Below are positions 43,997 through 55,846 of a DNA stretch of 64,000 bases, in pieces (position 1 is the stretch's first letter; the number at the start of each line of letters is the position of its first letter). The notes under the pieces were generated by a model that made no database searches, was not told the DNA's origin, and saw only the letters and a program-made list of their open reading frames with translations. Origin of the DNA: Unio delphinus (lineage: Eukaryota; Mollusca; Bivalvia; Unionida; Unionidae); assembly GCA_029339505.1 (NCBI GenBank), contig JAQISU010000022.1:19176001-19240000 (forward strand), in the 5' to 3' direction. A program made the position numbers and the translations under genes.

Positions 43997-45665
43997 CATG
44001 AAGAAAACTTTAGAGCTAGTAATGACAACTGGCACTGAACATTCACTAGTTATGTTTGCACTGTTGCTCATCAGAAACAAGGATTGAACATGGAACTGGA
44101 AGGTGCAAAGCAAAAACTGCACTACCTTTGCTGCAAAACGAAAAACACATTATGATAAGATATGAAAATACCCCCTAGTCTCTAATTTAGACTGGCTTTC
44201 CAAGAATGTAATGTAGGACAGATAACAATTCTAAACATCTTGGCCAGTATTTGACTCCGTCTATATCATTGCATTCAATTTTCTGAGTATTATGTCTCAG
44301 TGATATGAATAAATATAAAGAACTATCCTTCTAACAAAACAAGGTTCATATCTTCAACTCCTTATACCCAAAAAGGAAGAATACTGGCCATGCGGTAATG
44401 ACTTAACCAAGTAGATCAAAAAATACTTTTCAACAAATATTCAACCTTAACATAACATTAATCACTTGTTTACTCAACTATTTGTGTTTGCATTCAAATG
44501 CTGACCTGCCAAATCTGACGAGTCTGTCTCAGTAAGGCAGTTGATTTTTTTTCTAAGATTGACCAGTTTTCGGTAAGGTGTAACAAAATATCAATAACTG
44601 TTATTGTAAAGCTGGAAAACGTAATTTAAAGTTTGACACGATGACAATAAACATTATGTTCAACTGAAAACTTTGTAAAGTACACATAGACTTTATTTAC
44701 CATTAATACAGTTGAACAAGCTCGAGTTCCAAACACTATGCAGCTTAATAGCTTGTTGCTATCTCTCAACTTGACATAATTTTTGGAAATTAGTTTCCAT
44801 TTCCCATTACGATGCCATCATATCTCTCACCTAATGTCCAATTAACTTGTGTCCTGTCCAGCTTTAATTCACAAGAATCTGAATTTACCATTTTATTCTT
44901 CATGCTGATTATTAACACTTATCTAGAAGCTTATTTTCCCTTTCGTCTTTAAACATGCATCACTTTCTGCACACGATTTTTAAAAATTATGTAATCAACA
45001 GTTTGATCATGCAGACACTTCGCATAAACAAATAGGTGCAGTTTAAAACCTCTGAGTGCTGATGTAAAGTTAGTCTGGTTTTCTAATTTCACTAATTCGA
45101 AGATGAAACATGGATCTAAATAAAACATGGATGAACCAATTATCCGAATTTTTCAACAACAATTTTTAATTTTTTTTTCTAGTATGCTGTATTTTAAGGG
45201 TAAGACTTAGGGCAAAATCATTAGAGCTGGCAGGTCTGCAAATGGATGCTAGTTTTATCCCATTTTTTAAAATACAAAATCAAGAACTGATCTGGAATAG
45301 TGCAAACATCAATCTGCATCAACAAAATAATAAATAAACAAAATTATGACAAAAGTTGTTTTCCAGTATTGATATCCATCACTTTTCAAACATTCAATCC
45401 AGTGTGGGCAGCATCTTTGTCGATAATTGACAAATGGTTGCTCATTAACTGACATGCACATTGGAGGTAACTCCAACAAGCTACAAAGTGCCTGAAAATT
45501 ACTGGTTTTATTAAAGGAAATTTTTTCAAAAATATTTCAATTTTTAACTTGTTCTTATAAATAGGACTTTGTTTTTTTCCCTAATTAGACAAAATATATA
45601 AAAACAAAAGCGAAACTAATCCAACCTATCCTGGAAATATTCATTTTTTCTGGATCTGTTTTATA
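43997..45665. other. Non-coding stretch
   Basis: Nothing recognised; possible distal 3' UTR or intergenic DNA of the minus-strand EVI5-like gene. Confidence 0.5.
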
Positions 45666-45668
45666 ATC

Positions 45669-45894
45669 AAGGCTTCATTCAGACAGTTTGGGCCCAAATT
45701 GCAGGGCAAGGTTTCATTCAGTATACAGCCGAAATTGCTGGGCAATGTTTCATTCAGTATAGAGCCCAAATTGCTGGGCAAGGTTTCATTCAGTATAGAG
45801 CCCAAATTGCTGGGCAAGGTTTCATCCAGACTGTTAGGGCCCAAATTGCTGGACTCATTCAGTATAGAGTCCAAATTGCTGGGCAAGGATTCAA
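45669..45894. repeat. 36-bp minisatellite, about 6 copies
   Basis: Units of CAAGGTTTCATTCAGTATAG plus AGCCCAAATTGCTGGG, some with indels. Being a multiple of 3 it produces false ORFs on both strands. Confidence 0.9.
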
Positions 45895-45997
45895 TAATAA
45901 TTAAGATAAAAAGCAAATACCCTGGCTAACTGGTGCAATATGGGTGAGCAGAAATGGGCCTGAACTGTATGCCTGAAATCATGATCAGGATAAACAG

Positions 45998-46045
45998 CAT
46001 GGACCCTAATTTACTGGTGCATTATGGGCAAGCAGACCTAATCTG
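45998..46045. repeat. Dispersed hairpin repeat copy
   Basis: CATGGACCCTAATTTACTGG ... GCAGACCTAATCTG, degenerate relative to the 61 kb copies; a second partial copy follows near 46080. Confidence 0.45.
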
Positions 46046-46597
46046 AACTATATGCCTGAAATCATAATTAGGATAAACAGTATAGACCCTTGTTTACTGG
46101 TGCATGATAGATTTGAAGTCCCTATCAAACTGCTTCCTTTACGTCATGCCTACAATATACAGCATGGAAGAGCAGTAGTGGTTCAGTTCATTTTGGTATC
46201 ATGATTAGATAAGACAAGCAAATATGGCTAATACAAGGTGGGTTGTATTTCTGAATATTGCATTCTTCCTTGCCATTTTCAGCAACAAAAAAACTGCAAC
46301 ACTATTAGCTTCTCATTTTCCACCAGCAAATGGCTTCAGAAATATTACATAAAGTTGTGTTTTGCTGTTCTAATTATAGCTAACTGTAATTTATTTAATT
46401 AAAACACCTTTCTCTTGAAAGTTAAGAACGCCCCTAATTTACATAAAGGAGAAAACTTTTACATCCTGCATCTGATATCTTAAGCTTTTCATAATAAGAA
46501 ATATAGGTACAATAACTGTCGAGTTTACATATTGAAATCTTCTGACAAATTTCATATCCATATTCAATATACCCAAACTCTATTTTCCATGTAAACA

Positions 46598-47230
46598 TCA
46601 TATTCTGCTCTCTTTATATATTTCTATATCAACTATAGATCCATTCATTGCTGTTTTACTTGTGTCAATTTCTTGTTTTTCTGAACACATTTTTTCTGGA
46701 TTTGAAATGTGACCTTGATTTAAGTTCACCATCTCACTTGAACACAGGGTATCAGAGGACTGCGATTCCAGTATGTTTGAACTGCAGCCATTTTCATCTA
46801 TTTCTTTGTCACCTGAACACAAAGTATCTGAAGATTCTGAATTCAGTTCATCTGAACTGTTGGCCTTTCTTACTTGTGAGTCTATTGCACTTGAATCCAT
46901 GGATAAATTGCCATTGTTCCCTTCAGGATTTGTTAATTTTATCGTAACATTTGCACTGTGACTCTTACTTTGTTCTCCTTGTAAATTTGAAACAAATGTC
47001 GTTTCCACAGCATCTTTCTGTAGAGAACTGTGAGAACAATTTTCACTCACATCAGTATCCTTTCCCAGAAGATCAATTAAGTTCACACTGCTTCGTTTAC
47101 CCTCAATTATTTCTGTCAAAGTTCGGTTTAGACTTTCTGGGTCCTCAATATCATCGTCATATTCATCATCATCTTCATCTTTCTGAGTATTGTAAATATT
47201 GCTCAATTTCGGTGAAATGGACATTTTCAA
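46598..47230 (-). CDS. EVI5: EVI5-like, last exon (acidic C-terminus)
   Basis: A TTTTTCAG acceptor at 47231 is followed in phase 0 by LKMSISPKLSN, an acidic run (KDEDDDEYDDDIEDPE), a Ser-rich region with a repeated SSDTLCS motif, and ...DIEIYKESRI before the stop at 46598. 210 codons. The acidic, Ser-rich tail after the coiled coil matches the layout of EVI5/EVI5L, where it is poorly conserved. EVI5 proteins are Rab GAPs of the TBC family acting in recycling-endosome traffic and cytokinesis. Confidence 0.78.
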   Translation of the reverse strand: MKMSISPKLSNIYNTQKDEDDDEYDDDIEDPESLNRTLTEIIEGKRSSVNLIDLLGKDTDVSENCSHSSLQKDAVETTFVSNLQGEQSKSHSANVTIKLTNPEGNNGNLSMDSSAIDSQVRKANSSDELNSESSDTLCSGDKEIDENGCSSNILESQSSDTLCSSEMVNLNQGHISNPEKMCSEKQEIDTSKTAMNGSIVDIEIYKESRI

Positions 47231-47754
47231 CTGAAAAACCTGGAAGGAAAAAGTTTTAATAATCAAAATTTGCCTTGATTTTAATATTATATGAATAATG
47301 ACAGTAATATTTTATTTTCAAGAGATGTGTTAGAGTCGTATACACTGAAACTTAGAGAATGCTAAAGCAAAAGTCCCACTCACATTAGGATTTTCTACCG
47401 GTCAAATATATTTGGTTCTGCTTCCAGATATATTTTTATGTAAATGGCTACACTAATAGATGAAGGGAATTATTTACACAAGCTTTAATAATAACAATTT
47501 TTTTGTGTGCCTGTTAACATGGATAAGATGCATTAAATTCATCTACAAGATGCTCATAATGATAAAACTATGATCATTTCTTTCAAAAGATTTTTCTTGG
47601 AAATTTTCACAGACTTTTATAATCCAGATGACTTTTAGTTGGTATCTCTTTCATTAATTCGTCTTAATATTTTCTTATTTCTTTATACATAGTTTTTTTT
47701 TTGCATATTTGTATAACAGAAAATGTTTGGATTGCAGAGATGACCGTCACATGT

Positions 47755-47865
47755 CATTAAAAAGAGGTCACCCTTGAAGGTTTATCACACGTCTGACCAC
47801 ATGTCATTATTACAAAGAGGTCACCCTTAAAGGATTATCACAACTTCTGACCACTTTTCTTAGGT
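47755..47865. repeat. ~56-bp tandem pair in the EVI5-like intron
   Basis: AAAGAGGTCACCCTTGAAGG and AAAGAGGTCACCCTTAAAGG begin two copies, each ending CTGACCAC. Confidence 0.8.
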
Positions 47866-48120
47866 GCCAAAAGTGGATGTTATGAAATCTTTGAACTTTC
47901 AAGACTGATGGGAATGTGTTGTCAAAAATAAGACAATTTAACCAAAAAAATTCATAAAAACATTAGCAAAAAGGAAACGGAATATTATATAAAACTATCA
48001 GAAAGCAGTCATTAATTTAAAGGGTCGGCTAAGATTATCTTATTCTGCATATGGCAAATTTGACAAGAAAAAATTAACTTTTTGCACACTTAATCTCAGG
48101 AATTTAATACAGATATAATA

Positions 48121-48358
48121 GGGACCCCGAGTGTCTGAGTGGTCTAAATCGCTTGCCGTTACGGATCACTGCCATTTCACCTTTGTCTGCGTGGGTTCAA
48201 ATCTCAGATTTGGCCAATGTGGGTATGTGAGAAAGCATACCAGTAGCTTCTCGTGGCTCAGTGGTTCTTTCCCGGGCTCATCCTCCACCATAAATACTGG
48301 CCGCCATGTATAGCCTATCGTGTGCTGAAAAATGGTGTTAAATCCTACAACAACAACA
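48121..48358 (+). mobile_element. tRNA-derived SINE, copy 3
   Basis: Head (GAGTGTCTGAGTGGTCTAAA; GGGTTCAAATC) and full body ending AATGGTGTTAAATCCTACAA. In an intron, antisense to the host gene. Confidence 0.85.
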
Positions 48359-48889
48359 GTTACAATAAATATTGATTGCAAGCAAAACTGCTGGCACTAT
48401 ACAAGTTGTGGGATTGTGGTCAGGGTCAAGGTTAAGTTTATTTTTTTCTTGTTAAATTCGCCATACGCAGAATAAGACAATATTAGCCAGCACTTTCCCT
48501 CATTCAGAGGTAAGAACAGATGGAATCTCCCTCTTGACACTGACTTGGTTCTTCTCAGGTACCACATCAAACCAGGTCCTATTGACTACCTTAAGTTAAA
48601 ATATACACACTAGAATGAGGTTCACCTAAAACGACAGATTTCCCATGAGTTGGATATCCTTTCTAAACCTCCTTAAGATGGTTTGTGAGGTCTCTCATCT
48701 GGACAGAGTATGCTAATTGGCATGAACAAAAATAGTAAGTGAAATATTCACAGACAGAAGTTGACATCAATTCCTGTATCAAGGGGAGATCACTCTACCA
48801 CCCATGTGGGCAGACAATTTTTAGCTTTTACAGCCAAATTTTTAGTTTGGCAACACTGGATTTGCAAGGCAGAGGTTTTGATTTGGTTT

Positions 48890-49070
48890 GGTGTTTAATG
48901 GCACAGCAACACAAATAATTTATTTAGTGTCAAGGCATCATAAGTAGAGTGCTTGGCCCAAGGACACATGTGAGCTGACCCAGGCTAGTCCAATACTGAC
49001 TATTCAAAACCCGTACCCTTTCAGTCGAGTCTGGCACACTAAGTACTGAGCCACTGTGGTTCCCCATTAG
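48890..49070 (-). mobile_element. Second SINE-like family, possible tRNA-derived
   Basis: Reverse strand begins GGGGAACCACAGTGGCTCAG, with a tRNA-like A-box, and ends in AAACCAAACC-type sequence. Its body differs from the main SINE. Only one copy here, so the call is tentative. Confidence 0.4.
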
Positions 49071-49483
49071 GAAGTAGTAATACACCCTTTGGTGTTATGA
49101 ACTAGGAATGTATTTGATGAAGGATGGAATGAGTAAACTTATGGTTATCATAATTTCAATTATTTTGGATATGCATATAAAAAGTACATAAATCTACATA
49201 TAAGCTACTGGACATCTGTTTCATTACAAATTTTCAGTGTATCAATACTTCCAGCTTGAAGCATTTTTGAAAACAACCCATGCTTTCAGAAAAAACCAAA
49301 CTAGGCTGTCACTAAAAGGCAACTACTTTACACTGAATTCCAAATTTTCAAGAAAAGTTGCAAATAAAACCCAAACAACTCTAGCATAATCAGCACCGAA
49401 TAATGAAATCTGTAATGGACAAGCCTTTGTCATCTTGAAATCTGTCTGCCTGCTTGTCTGTCCATATGTCTGTCTGTAGATAC

Positions 49484-49570
49484 CTCATCCTGAAGATCAA
49501 AGATCCTGTTCTCAAGATCCTGAGTGCCATCTTTTGCTTCTAGCTCATCTGTTGTCAACAATTCCTGCTT
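49484..49570 (-). CDS. EVI5: EVI5-like exon (coiled coil)
   Basis: 29 codons, phase 0 at both ends: acceptor ATTAG before KQELLTTDELEAK, donor GTATCT after ...NRIFDLQDE. Heptad-rich; fits the final coiled-coil stretch of EVI5 before the tail. Confidence 0.75.
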
Positions 49571-50091
49571 CTAATAGAGAGAGAAGAAAAATAAAATCAG
49601 ATAATATAGGTCATGTAAAGCATTAGCCTATACCGTATATACCAGCCTACAAGACGATCCCTAAACTGCACAGGTATAAAGACTAAAAAGTGCATGACCC
49701 GCATATAAGCAGGCCCACAACTCTTGAGACATCTCAAGTTGCACGAGGTAAGTTCTAAATTTATTTATTTAGGCAAACTTATATTTAACAAAATTATATG
49801 TATACTTATTTCAAGGTTGGCATACATGATTATTAAAAAGAAATGGTATAAACTTGTTTGAAAAGTAATTTATTTAATTTTCTGTTTTCTTATTATTTCT
49901 GCCTAAATTAGATTTGAGTGCAATTTGATCAAATTATGACGAGAATTTAACAATTGTGTATTGCTGTAACACAAACTCTTGACTTCATTATTGTTTGTTT
50001 ATGCACTATTGCATCTGACATTTTATGTCAACGTACGGGTAATTATATTTTTAAATTGCTTTGAAATTGTTTATACGGAACTCATCAATGT

Positions 50092-50322
50092 AGTTGTTGT
50101 TGTATGGTTTAACGCCATTTTTTAGCACACGATAGGCTATACATGGCGACCAGTATTAATGGTGATGAAAGAACCCAGGGAGAGAACCACCGACCCACGA
50201 GAAGTTACTGGCAAGCTTTCTCACATACCCACATTGGCCGAATCTGAGACTCGAACCCATGCAGATAGATGAGATGGTAGTGATCCATAACAGCAAGCGC
50301 TTAAGACCACTTGAAAATACAT
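50092..50322 (-). mobile_element. tRNA-derived SINE, copy 4
   Basis: Full body and head in reverse orientation, within an intron and in the same sense as the host gene. Confidence 0.85.
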
Positions 50323-50900
50323 ACCACGCAACAAATGTGTCCTCCAAAAAACTAAGAATAATCTTAAGCTATTGTACAGTTTGGCCACATCTGGCCAGAA
50401 TATGAAATTAAGACACATCCTGGGGCAAAATAGAGAGTTTTACATAAGTGTTGCCTTGTTTTGGCGAATTTCACACATATTGGACCAGGAAGATCAATCA
50501 ATAATTAGTGATAAAAAGGCGTAAAAAATGTCACAAAGAAACTCCTGATGTTTGGTTCCAAACACTATTTTTTTAATTCAGTCTGCCTACTTAGCTTTTG
50601 AAAGTTCATTGGCATGCCTTACATCGTTTTACAAAACTACGGTAATTGTACTAATATTATGGAATAAAGACCAATTACACATCAATGTACTGGTATAGTT
50701 GCCGGTCAAAATTCCCTAACACATGCCAATTTCAGGGTTTTAATCATTAACAGGCCTGTAGAGCTATCGCAAAATGAAAGACAAAAAATTCACTATCAAA
50801 TAGGATGTGTCAAAACATCAAGCTTTTCATTGTGCGTAAAGTTATGTTTGTTCAACCAAAACAAAAAACTGTATCATTGACAGACAGACTGGCTTCTTAC

Positions 50901-50996
50901 CTGTATCTCGAGCTGAGCTATTTTCTGCCGTAATTCTCCAATTAGCTGTGCATCTTCTGCCTCTTTAATTTTTGCCATCATTAAGTCCTCCTTCTT
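50901..50996 (-). CDS. EVI5: EVI5-like exon (coiled coil)
   Basis: 32 codons: KKEDLMMAKIKEAEDAQ ... KIAQLEIQ between a CTAG acceptor and a GTAAGA donor, phase 0. Matches the EVI5 block in which a MAVRLREAD-type helix ends in AELEIQ. Confidence 0.82.
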
Positions 50997-51489
50997 CTAG
51001 AAATGTACAACAGATTTTTATGTCATCAAGTCTTCCCTCATTACAGACACAAGGCAGGTTTTTGTGTAATTTGTAAAAGCCTGTTATTTCGTATATGTGT
51101 CATATAAAGATAATGAATCTAACATGTCAGACATCTTTTATTTGCCCATGGCATTCAAACTAAAATTTAATATGAAAAAATTAGAAATAAATGTAAACTT
51201 TAAAATTCTAAGACTCCGACTTTATCCACAGCATAGCTTCAGGAAGCTTGTTTTTCAACTATTTTCCAACTATGAGCTTGTGACTGAGTTTTATTGCAAA
51301 CTATTTTCAAGAATCTTACGCAAAGCTAATCTTTTCATAATTTACAAAGTTCGTTACAAAAATATTATAATGATGCATTGTCAATGAAAAACACTACAAA
51401 TTTCATGCATAAATGTCAAACTTGCAGATAGTGCTAAACATGCCAAAGTTGCCTAATCTGTGGAAATTTCATATTACATGTCAATGTAC

Positions 51490-51636
51490 CTTTGATTCTG
51501 CATCATCCAACTTCCTCAGGAGATCTTTGACATGACTCTGCAGATCTCTTTCTCTTTCATGGCATGCTTCAAGCTTGGATTTTAAGGACTTGTTTTCCTC
51601 ATCCATCCGCCTGATTTGATTTGTGCAGATGTGATT
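51490..51636 (-). CDS. EVI5: EVI5-like exon (coiled coil)
   Basis: 49 codons, phase 0: NHICTNQIRRMDEENKSLKS ... LRKLDDAESK, donor GTACAT. Strong heptad pattern. Confidence 0.8.
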
Positions 51637-51749
51637 CTACAAATTAAAAAACATAAATGTTTTAACTTCATTCATTTAAATGTCCAACAAGTTCTATCAA
51701 CTTACATGAAAGTACTCACTGTTCAAGGTTGTTAAGTACCTCCAGTGTT

Positions 51750-51987
51750 GGGGGACCTGAGTGGACGAATGGTCTAAACCGCTCCTTACCATCTCTCCTC
51801 TGTCTGCATAGGTTGGAATCTCGGGTTCAGGCAATGTAGGTATGTGAGAAAGCTTGCCAGCAGCTTCTTGTGGGTCAGTGGTTCTTTACTAGGTTACCAC
51901 AGGTTCTTCCTCCAATATTTATAATGGCAGCGATGTATAACCGATCTTGTGCAGAAAAATGGCAATAAAAAACCCTACAACAACAAC
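51750..51987 (+). mobile_element. tRNA-derived SINE, copy 5
   Basis: Diverged copy; the B-box region reads GGTTGGAATCTCGG. It lies at the edge of the 54-58 bp tandem array at 51.99-52.3 kb and appears to separate one array unit from the rest. Confidence 0.8.
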
Positions 51988-52300
51988 CTGCAGTGCTCAA
52001 GGTGGTGGAATATGGTAGCCCAGAAAACTGATGACAAATACTCAGTGTTCTCAAGGTGGTGGAATTTGGTAGCCCAGAAAACTTATATAAAATACTCATG
52101 TTCTCAAGGTTGTGGAATATGGTAGCCCAGAAAACTGATGACAAATACTGTTCTCAAGGTATTGGAATATGGTAGCCCAGAAAACTGATGGCAAATACTC
52201 ATTGTTCTCAAGGTGATTGAATATGGTAGCACCAAAAACTGATGGCAAATGCTCCTTGTTCTCAAGGTGGAGGAATGTGGTTTCCAAGAAAACTGAAGAA
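51988..52300. repeat. 54-58 bp tandem repeat, about 6 copies
   Basis: Units start GTTCTCAAGGTGGTGGAATA and contain TGGTAGCCCAGAAAACTGAT; copies diverge by substitutions and short indels. Confidence 0.9.
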
Positions 52301-52972
52301 CCCTGAATTAACCAATCACTAGTCGCAATCATCTATGCTTGCACATATCAGCTATGAGAACTGAACCTGGAACCCGCTGTGCTGGAATTTATCACTAGCT
52401 CAACAGTTCAAGGCCATTTATTGTCACAACTAATCAGCAGACTACCAGTTTTTCTCATATTTTTCTAGCCACATAAATAGCTATAAAGGCTGATTGAGTT
52501 AAAAGCAATTGTTTCCATAATAGTTGAAAGAAACAACTCAATATCAACAAGCAACTGTGATACCTTAATATAAATCCAAATTTAGTTACACAACATTGTA
52601 TTCACTAACTGCAAATCAATGAACCAATCCAAAAATTATTTTTGATGCTATATTAGAGGACTAAAAGTTGGAAAACATATTATGGTAAATATGTCTGTTC
52701 AGAAAGAGTAATGTTCAGGAATAAGATCTGCACATCAAATTTTCACTTCTTTTTTCTAAATTGAAAAATGCAGCTGTTATTTAGGGGTTTAACACCATTT
52801 TACAGCATAAGAAGCTATGCACTTACTCAGCAGAGACTCAAACCCATGCAGACAGAAAATGTATTTTTGATACTAATATCATTTTGTCAAATATGTATTT
52901 AATTCACAACTGCTTGTGAAAGGTATTTCAGTGACAATATTTGAAAATTAAGCAGGTTTCTTACATATATGA

Positions 52973-53210
52973 GGGACCCAGAGTGGCCGAGTGGTCTAAA
53001 GTGCTCTCCGTTACGGATCACTGCCATCTCACCTCTGTCTGCGTGGGTTCGAGTCCAAGATTCGGCTAATGTAGTTATGTGAGAAAGCTTGCCAGTAGCT
53101 TCTTGTGGGTCGGTAGTTCTTTCCTGTTTTTTTCCCCCGAGGTCTTCCTCCACCAATAATACTGACTGCCATGTATAGCCTATCTTGTGCTGAAAAATGG
53201 CGTTAAGCCC
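52973..53210 (+). mobile_element. tRNA-derived SINE, copy 6, with 11 bp duplication
   Basis: Full copy flanked by TACATATATGA at 52962-52972 and 53211-53221, a clean target duplication from LINE-type retroposition. This fixes both ends of the family. Confidence 0.9.
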
Positions 53211-53524
53211 TACATATATGATTTCAAGCACCAACTTTTTATCTTTCATAATGTTTTTTTTTATAGCAGTTAGTTAATATAACTAATCTGCCTTAATTAA
53301 ATATGTTGATCTATCCTAAGAACTAAACAATGAGTTTATTATCAACAGAACCATTAGATTCGCAAAGTTACTGAATCTGCTTGTCAAATTAGGTTTACGG
53401 TCAACATCACACACTGCTGCTAAGAAATGATGTGAGTGAGCGACCACTGAGAACTCCTTACTAGCAACAAACAAAATGGTCTTTATTCTTGCTAAATCAT
53501 TCTTTCTAATGTCAATCTAAACTT

Positions 53525-53760
53525 CTTGTTGTTGTTGTAGGGTTTAATGCCATTTTTCAGCACACAATAGGCTATACATGGCAGCCAGTATTAATTGTGG
53601 AGGAAGAACCCGGGGGAAATCCCTGGAAAGAACCACCGACCTACGAGAAGCTACTGACAAGCTTTCTCACATACATTGGCTGAATCTGAGACTCGAACCC
53701 ACGCAGAGGTGAGATGGCAGTGATCCGTAATGGAGAGCACTTGAGACCACTCTGGGCCCC
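53525..53760 (-). mobile_element. tRNA-derived SINE, copy 7, with 13 bp duplication
   Basis: Reverse copy flanked by TCAATCTAAACTT at 53512-53524 and 53761-53773. The 3' end carries (GTT)n/(CAA)n. Confidence 0.92.
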
Positions 53761-53867
53761 TCAATCTAAACTTGTAAGAACACTGTCTAAATATGGCATG
53801 GAAAAAAAATTCCAAGCATCAAGTCAACCAGATTTGGTTGTATTTTATATGATGGCAGAGCTGGGTG

Positions 53868-54090
53868 CATTTTATTCATATGTGGCATATTTTATTCATA
53901 TGTGGCATATTTTATTTGTATGTGGCATATTTTATTTGTATGTGGCATATTTTATTCATATGTGGCATATTTTATTCATATGTGGCATATTTTATTCATA
54001 TGTGGCATATTTTATTCACATGTGGCATATTTTATTTGTATGTGGCATATTTTATTCATATGTGGCATATTTTATTCATATGTGGCATAT
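53868..54090. repeat. 20-bp minisatellite, about 11 copies
   Basis: TGTGGCATATTTTATTCATA units with TTGTA, CACA variants. Open in three frames because no unit contains a plus-strand stop. Confidence 0.95.
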
Positions 54091-54175
54091 ACTGTACTCA
54101 GTTCCATAGTGTTATATTTTTTCTGATGAATATATCAATACTAAAATTTCCTATCAAAGACACAATCTGTCTTAC

Positions 54176-54358
54176 CTGTGTTTCCAGCTCCATCAGTTTC
54201 TGTTTGACTGCCTTCAGGTCAGAGAGACATGAGGCCTCTCTTAACTTTACTGTCATCAACTCATCCTGTGCAGCTTTGAGCTCCTGTTTTGGAACTTTCT
54301 CTTTCTGTGAGGACTTCTCTTTTGGTAACGTTTCAGGGCTCTGTGCTTTCATATACTT
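54176..54358 (-). CDS. EVI5: EVI5-like exon (coiled coil)
   Basis: 61 codons, phase 0: KYMKAQSPETLPKEK ... ELKAAQDELMTVKLREA ... KLMELETQ. The ELMTVKLREA and MELETQ wording is diagnostic of EVI5/EVI5L coiled-coil repeats. Confidence 0.88.
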
Positions 54359-54964
54359 CTGGGAAAAGTAATAAAATTGTTCTTGATTCAAACTTCAATC
54401 TCAAGCCAAAAAAATCAAAATGGGCAATTACATTTTGGGCTTATTTTACAATGTCTGATTTATTGCACATCAATATTTTCAAAAAGGCTTTCTGTAAATG
54501 TACTTCATGAATTGAAAAGAACAAAAAAATAAAACAATTTCACCATTATAATATTGTTGTTCAAAACTAATTAAGTTCAAAAAAATTTAAGAATTAAGGT
54601 CCATTCTGCAAAGTGAAAAAGCACCTATATTTTAGTCTGCAATGTGCAATCCATAAATCTATAGCATGTTAAACCAGCCCATCCTTGACCTCATTTTCAT
54701 AATACTTTTTTTCCTTAACCTACAAAAGCAAAATTGGAGTTGCCCTAATCTCTATTAATATTTGTGAATAAATATGCTGCCATATTTTGTAACTGTTAAA
54801 ATGCTAAAGTACATGGTGTGAATTTAATGATGGTAACTCCTCGCGGGAAATTGTGACATCTCTGCCTTCTTTAACACTAATCCTTTAGCCATTCTTATGA
54901 ACTTCGTTAAACTATTAACAAATGTATCTTGCCTCCATACTAGGTATACTTTACGTAGTATTTT

Positions 54965-55186
54965 GGTTTTAAAAACATTTTTTCAGTGCATGGCAGCCAG
55001 TATATCTGGTGGAGGAAGAATCTGGGAAAATTCCAGTAGGAACCACCAACCCACAGTAAGCTACTGACAAAGCTTTCTCACATGCTAAAAATTTGGCCGA
55101 GCCCGAGACTCAAGCCCACACAGAAATAGGTGAGATGGCAGTGTTCAAAAAAGGTGAGTGCTTTAAACTACACTTGGCTTCCCAAG
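54965..55186 (-). mobile_element. tRNA-derived SINE, copy 8 (diverged)
   Basis: Reverse orientation. CAGTGCATGGCAGCCAGTAT, GGAGGAAGAATC and AAGCTACTGACAAAGCTTTC identify the body; the head is degraded. Confidence 0.7.
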
Positions 55187-55699
55187 GCCCTTGCAAGCTC
55201 TAGACTGTTTGTGCATACAGAGCACTCCACCCCCGATGGTTTGAATCATATTTCCAATTTCACTGCAAAAAGTGCTAACTTCATCAGAAGTGTGAATTCA
55301 TATTTTGGCCAACATCAGCAATGTTGTCAATGACTGAGTGCATCTATGTCTAACATATTTTTCTTTTTCCAAAGAGTATGTATTAACATGCATTTTCACA
55401 ACTTTTACACCTTGACTGCAATGCTGACTGGCACCTAAAGAAACAGACAAGAATTGAATTTTATCCACAAAACCTAAGCTGGTACTTACACTCAAGTCTT
55501 GAATTTAGTTATCTGAGATCTATGATTGGCTGAAAATTAAAAAGCAAACATGTCTAGAATTAAGTTGAAACTGGTGAAACTGGAGATCACTATAAATCTA
55601 ATCAAAACTTCTCATGACCTTTCTGCTTAAATGCATACTCTTTCTTTATGTCACTCAATATCTGTCTTCTAACTTATCTCCCTTTCTTGTATAATTTAC

Positions 55700-55846
55700 C
55701 TCCCAACTGGACTCCAGATCCAAAACTTTCTGTCTCATCTCCTTCATTGATAGGTTGGCTTCAGCTTCTCTTAACTTGACTGCTATCAGCTCCTCTTGTA
55801 AACACTGAACATCATTGCTTGGAGCTCGCTGAAGTTGCTTGTTAAA
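55700..55846 (-). CDS. EVI5: EVI5-like exon (coiled coil)
   Basis: 49 codons, phase 0: FNKQLQRAPSND ... EELIAVKLREAEANLSMKEM ... VLDLESSWE. VKLREAEA followed by a DLE..W end is the clearest EVI5 signature in the window. Confidence 0.9.

Noticed and set aside
45641..45929. Leu/Ser/Asn repeat ORFs on both strands
   Set aside because: The 36-bp minisatellite, divisible by three; no splice or start context.
53714..54371. ORFs of a Tyr/Phe/His-rich repeat
   Set aside because: Three frames of the 20-bp minisatellite; the downstream part is antisense to an EVI5-like exon.
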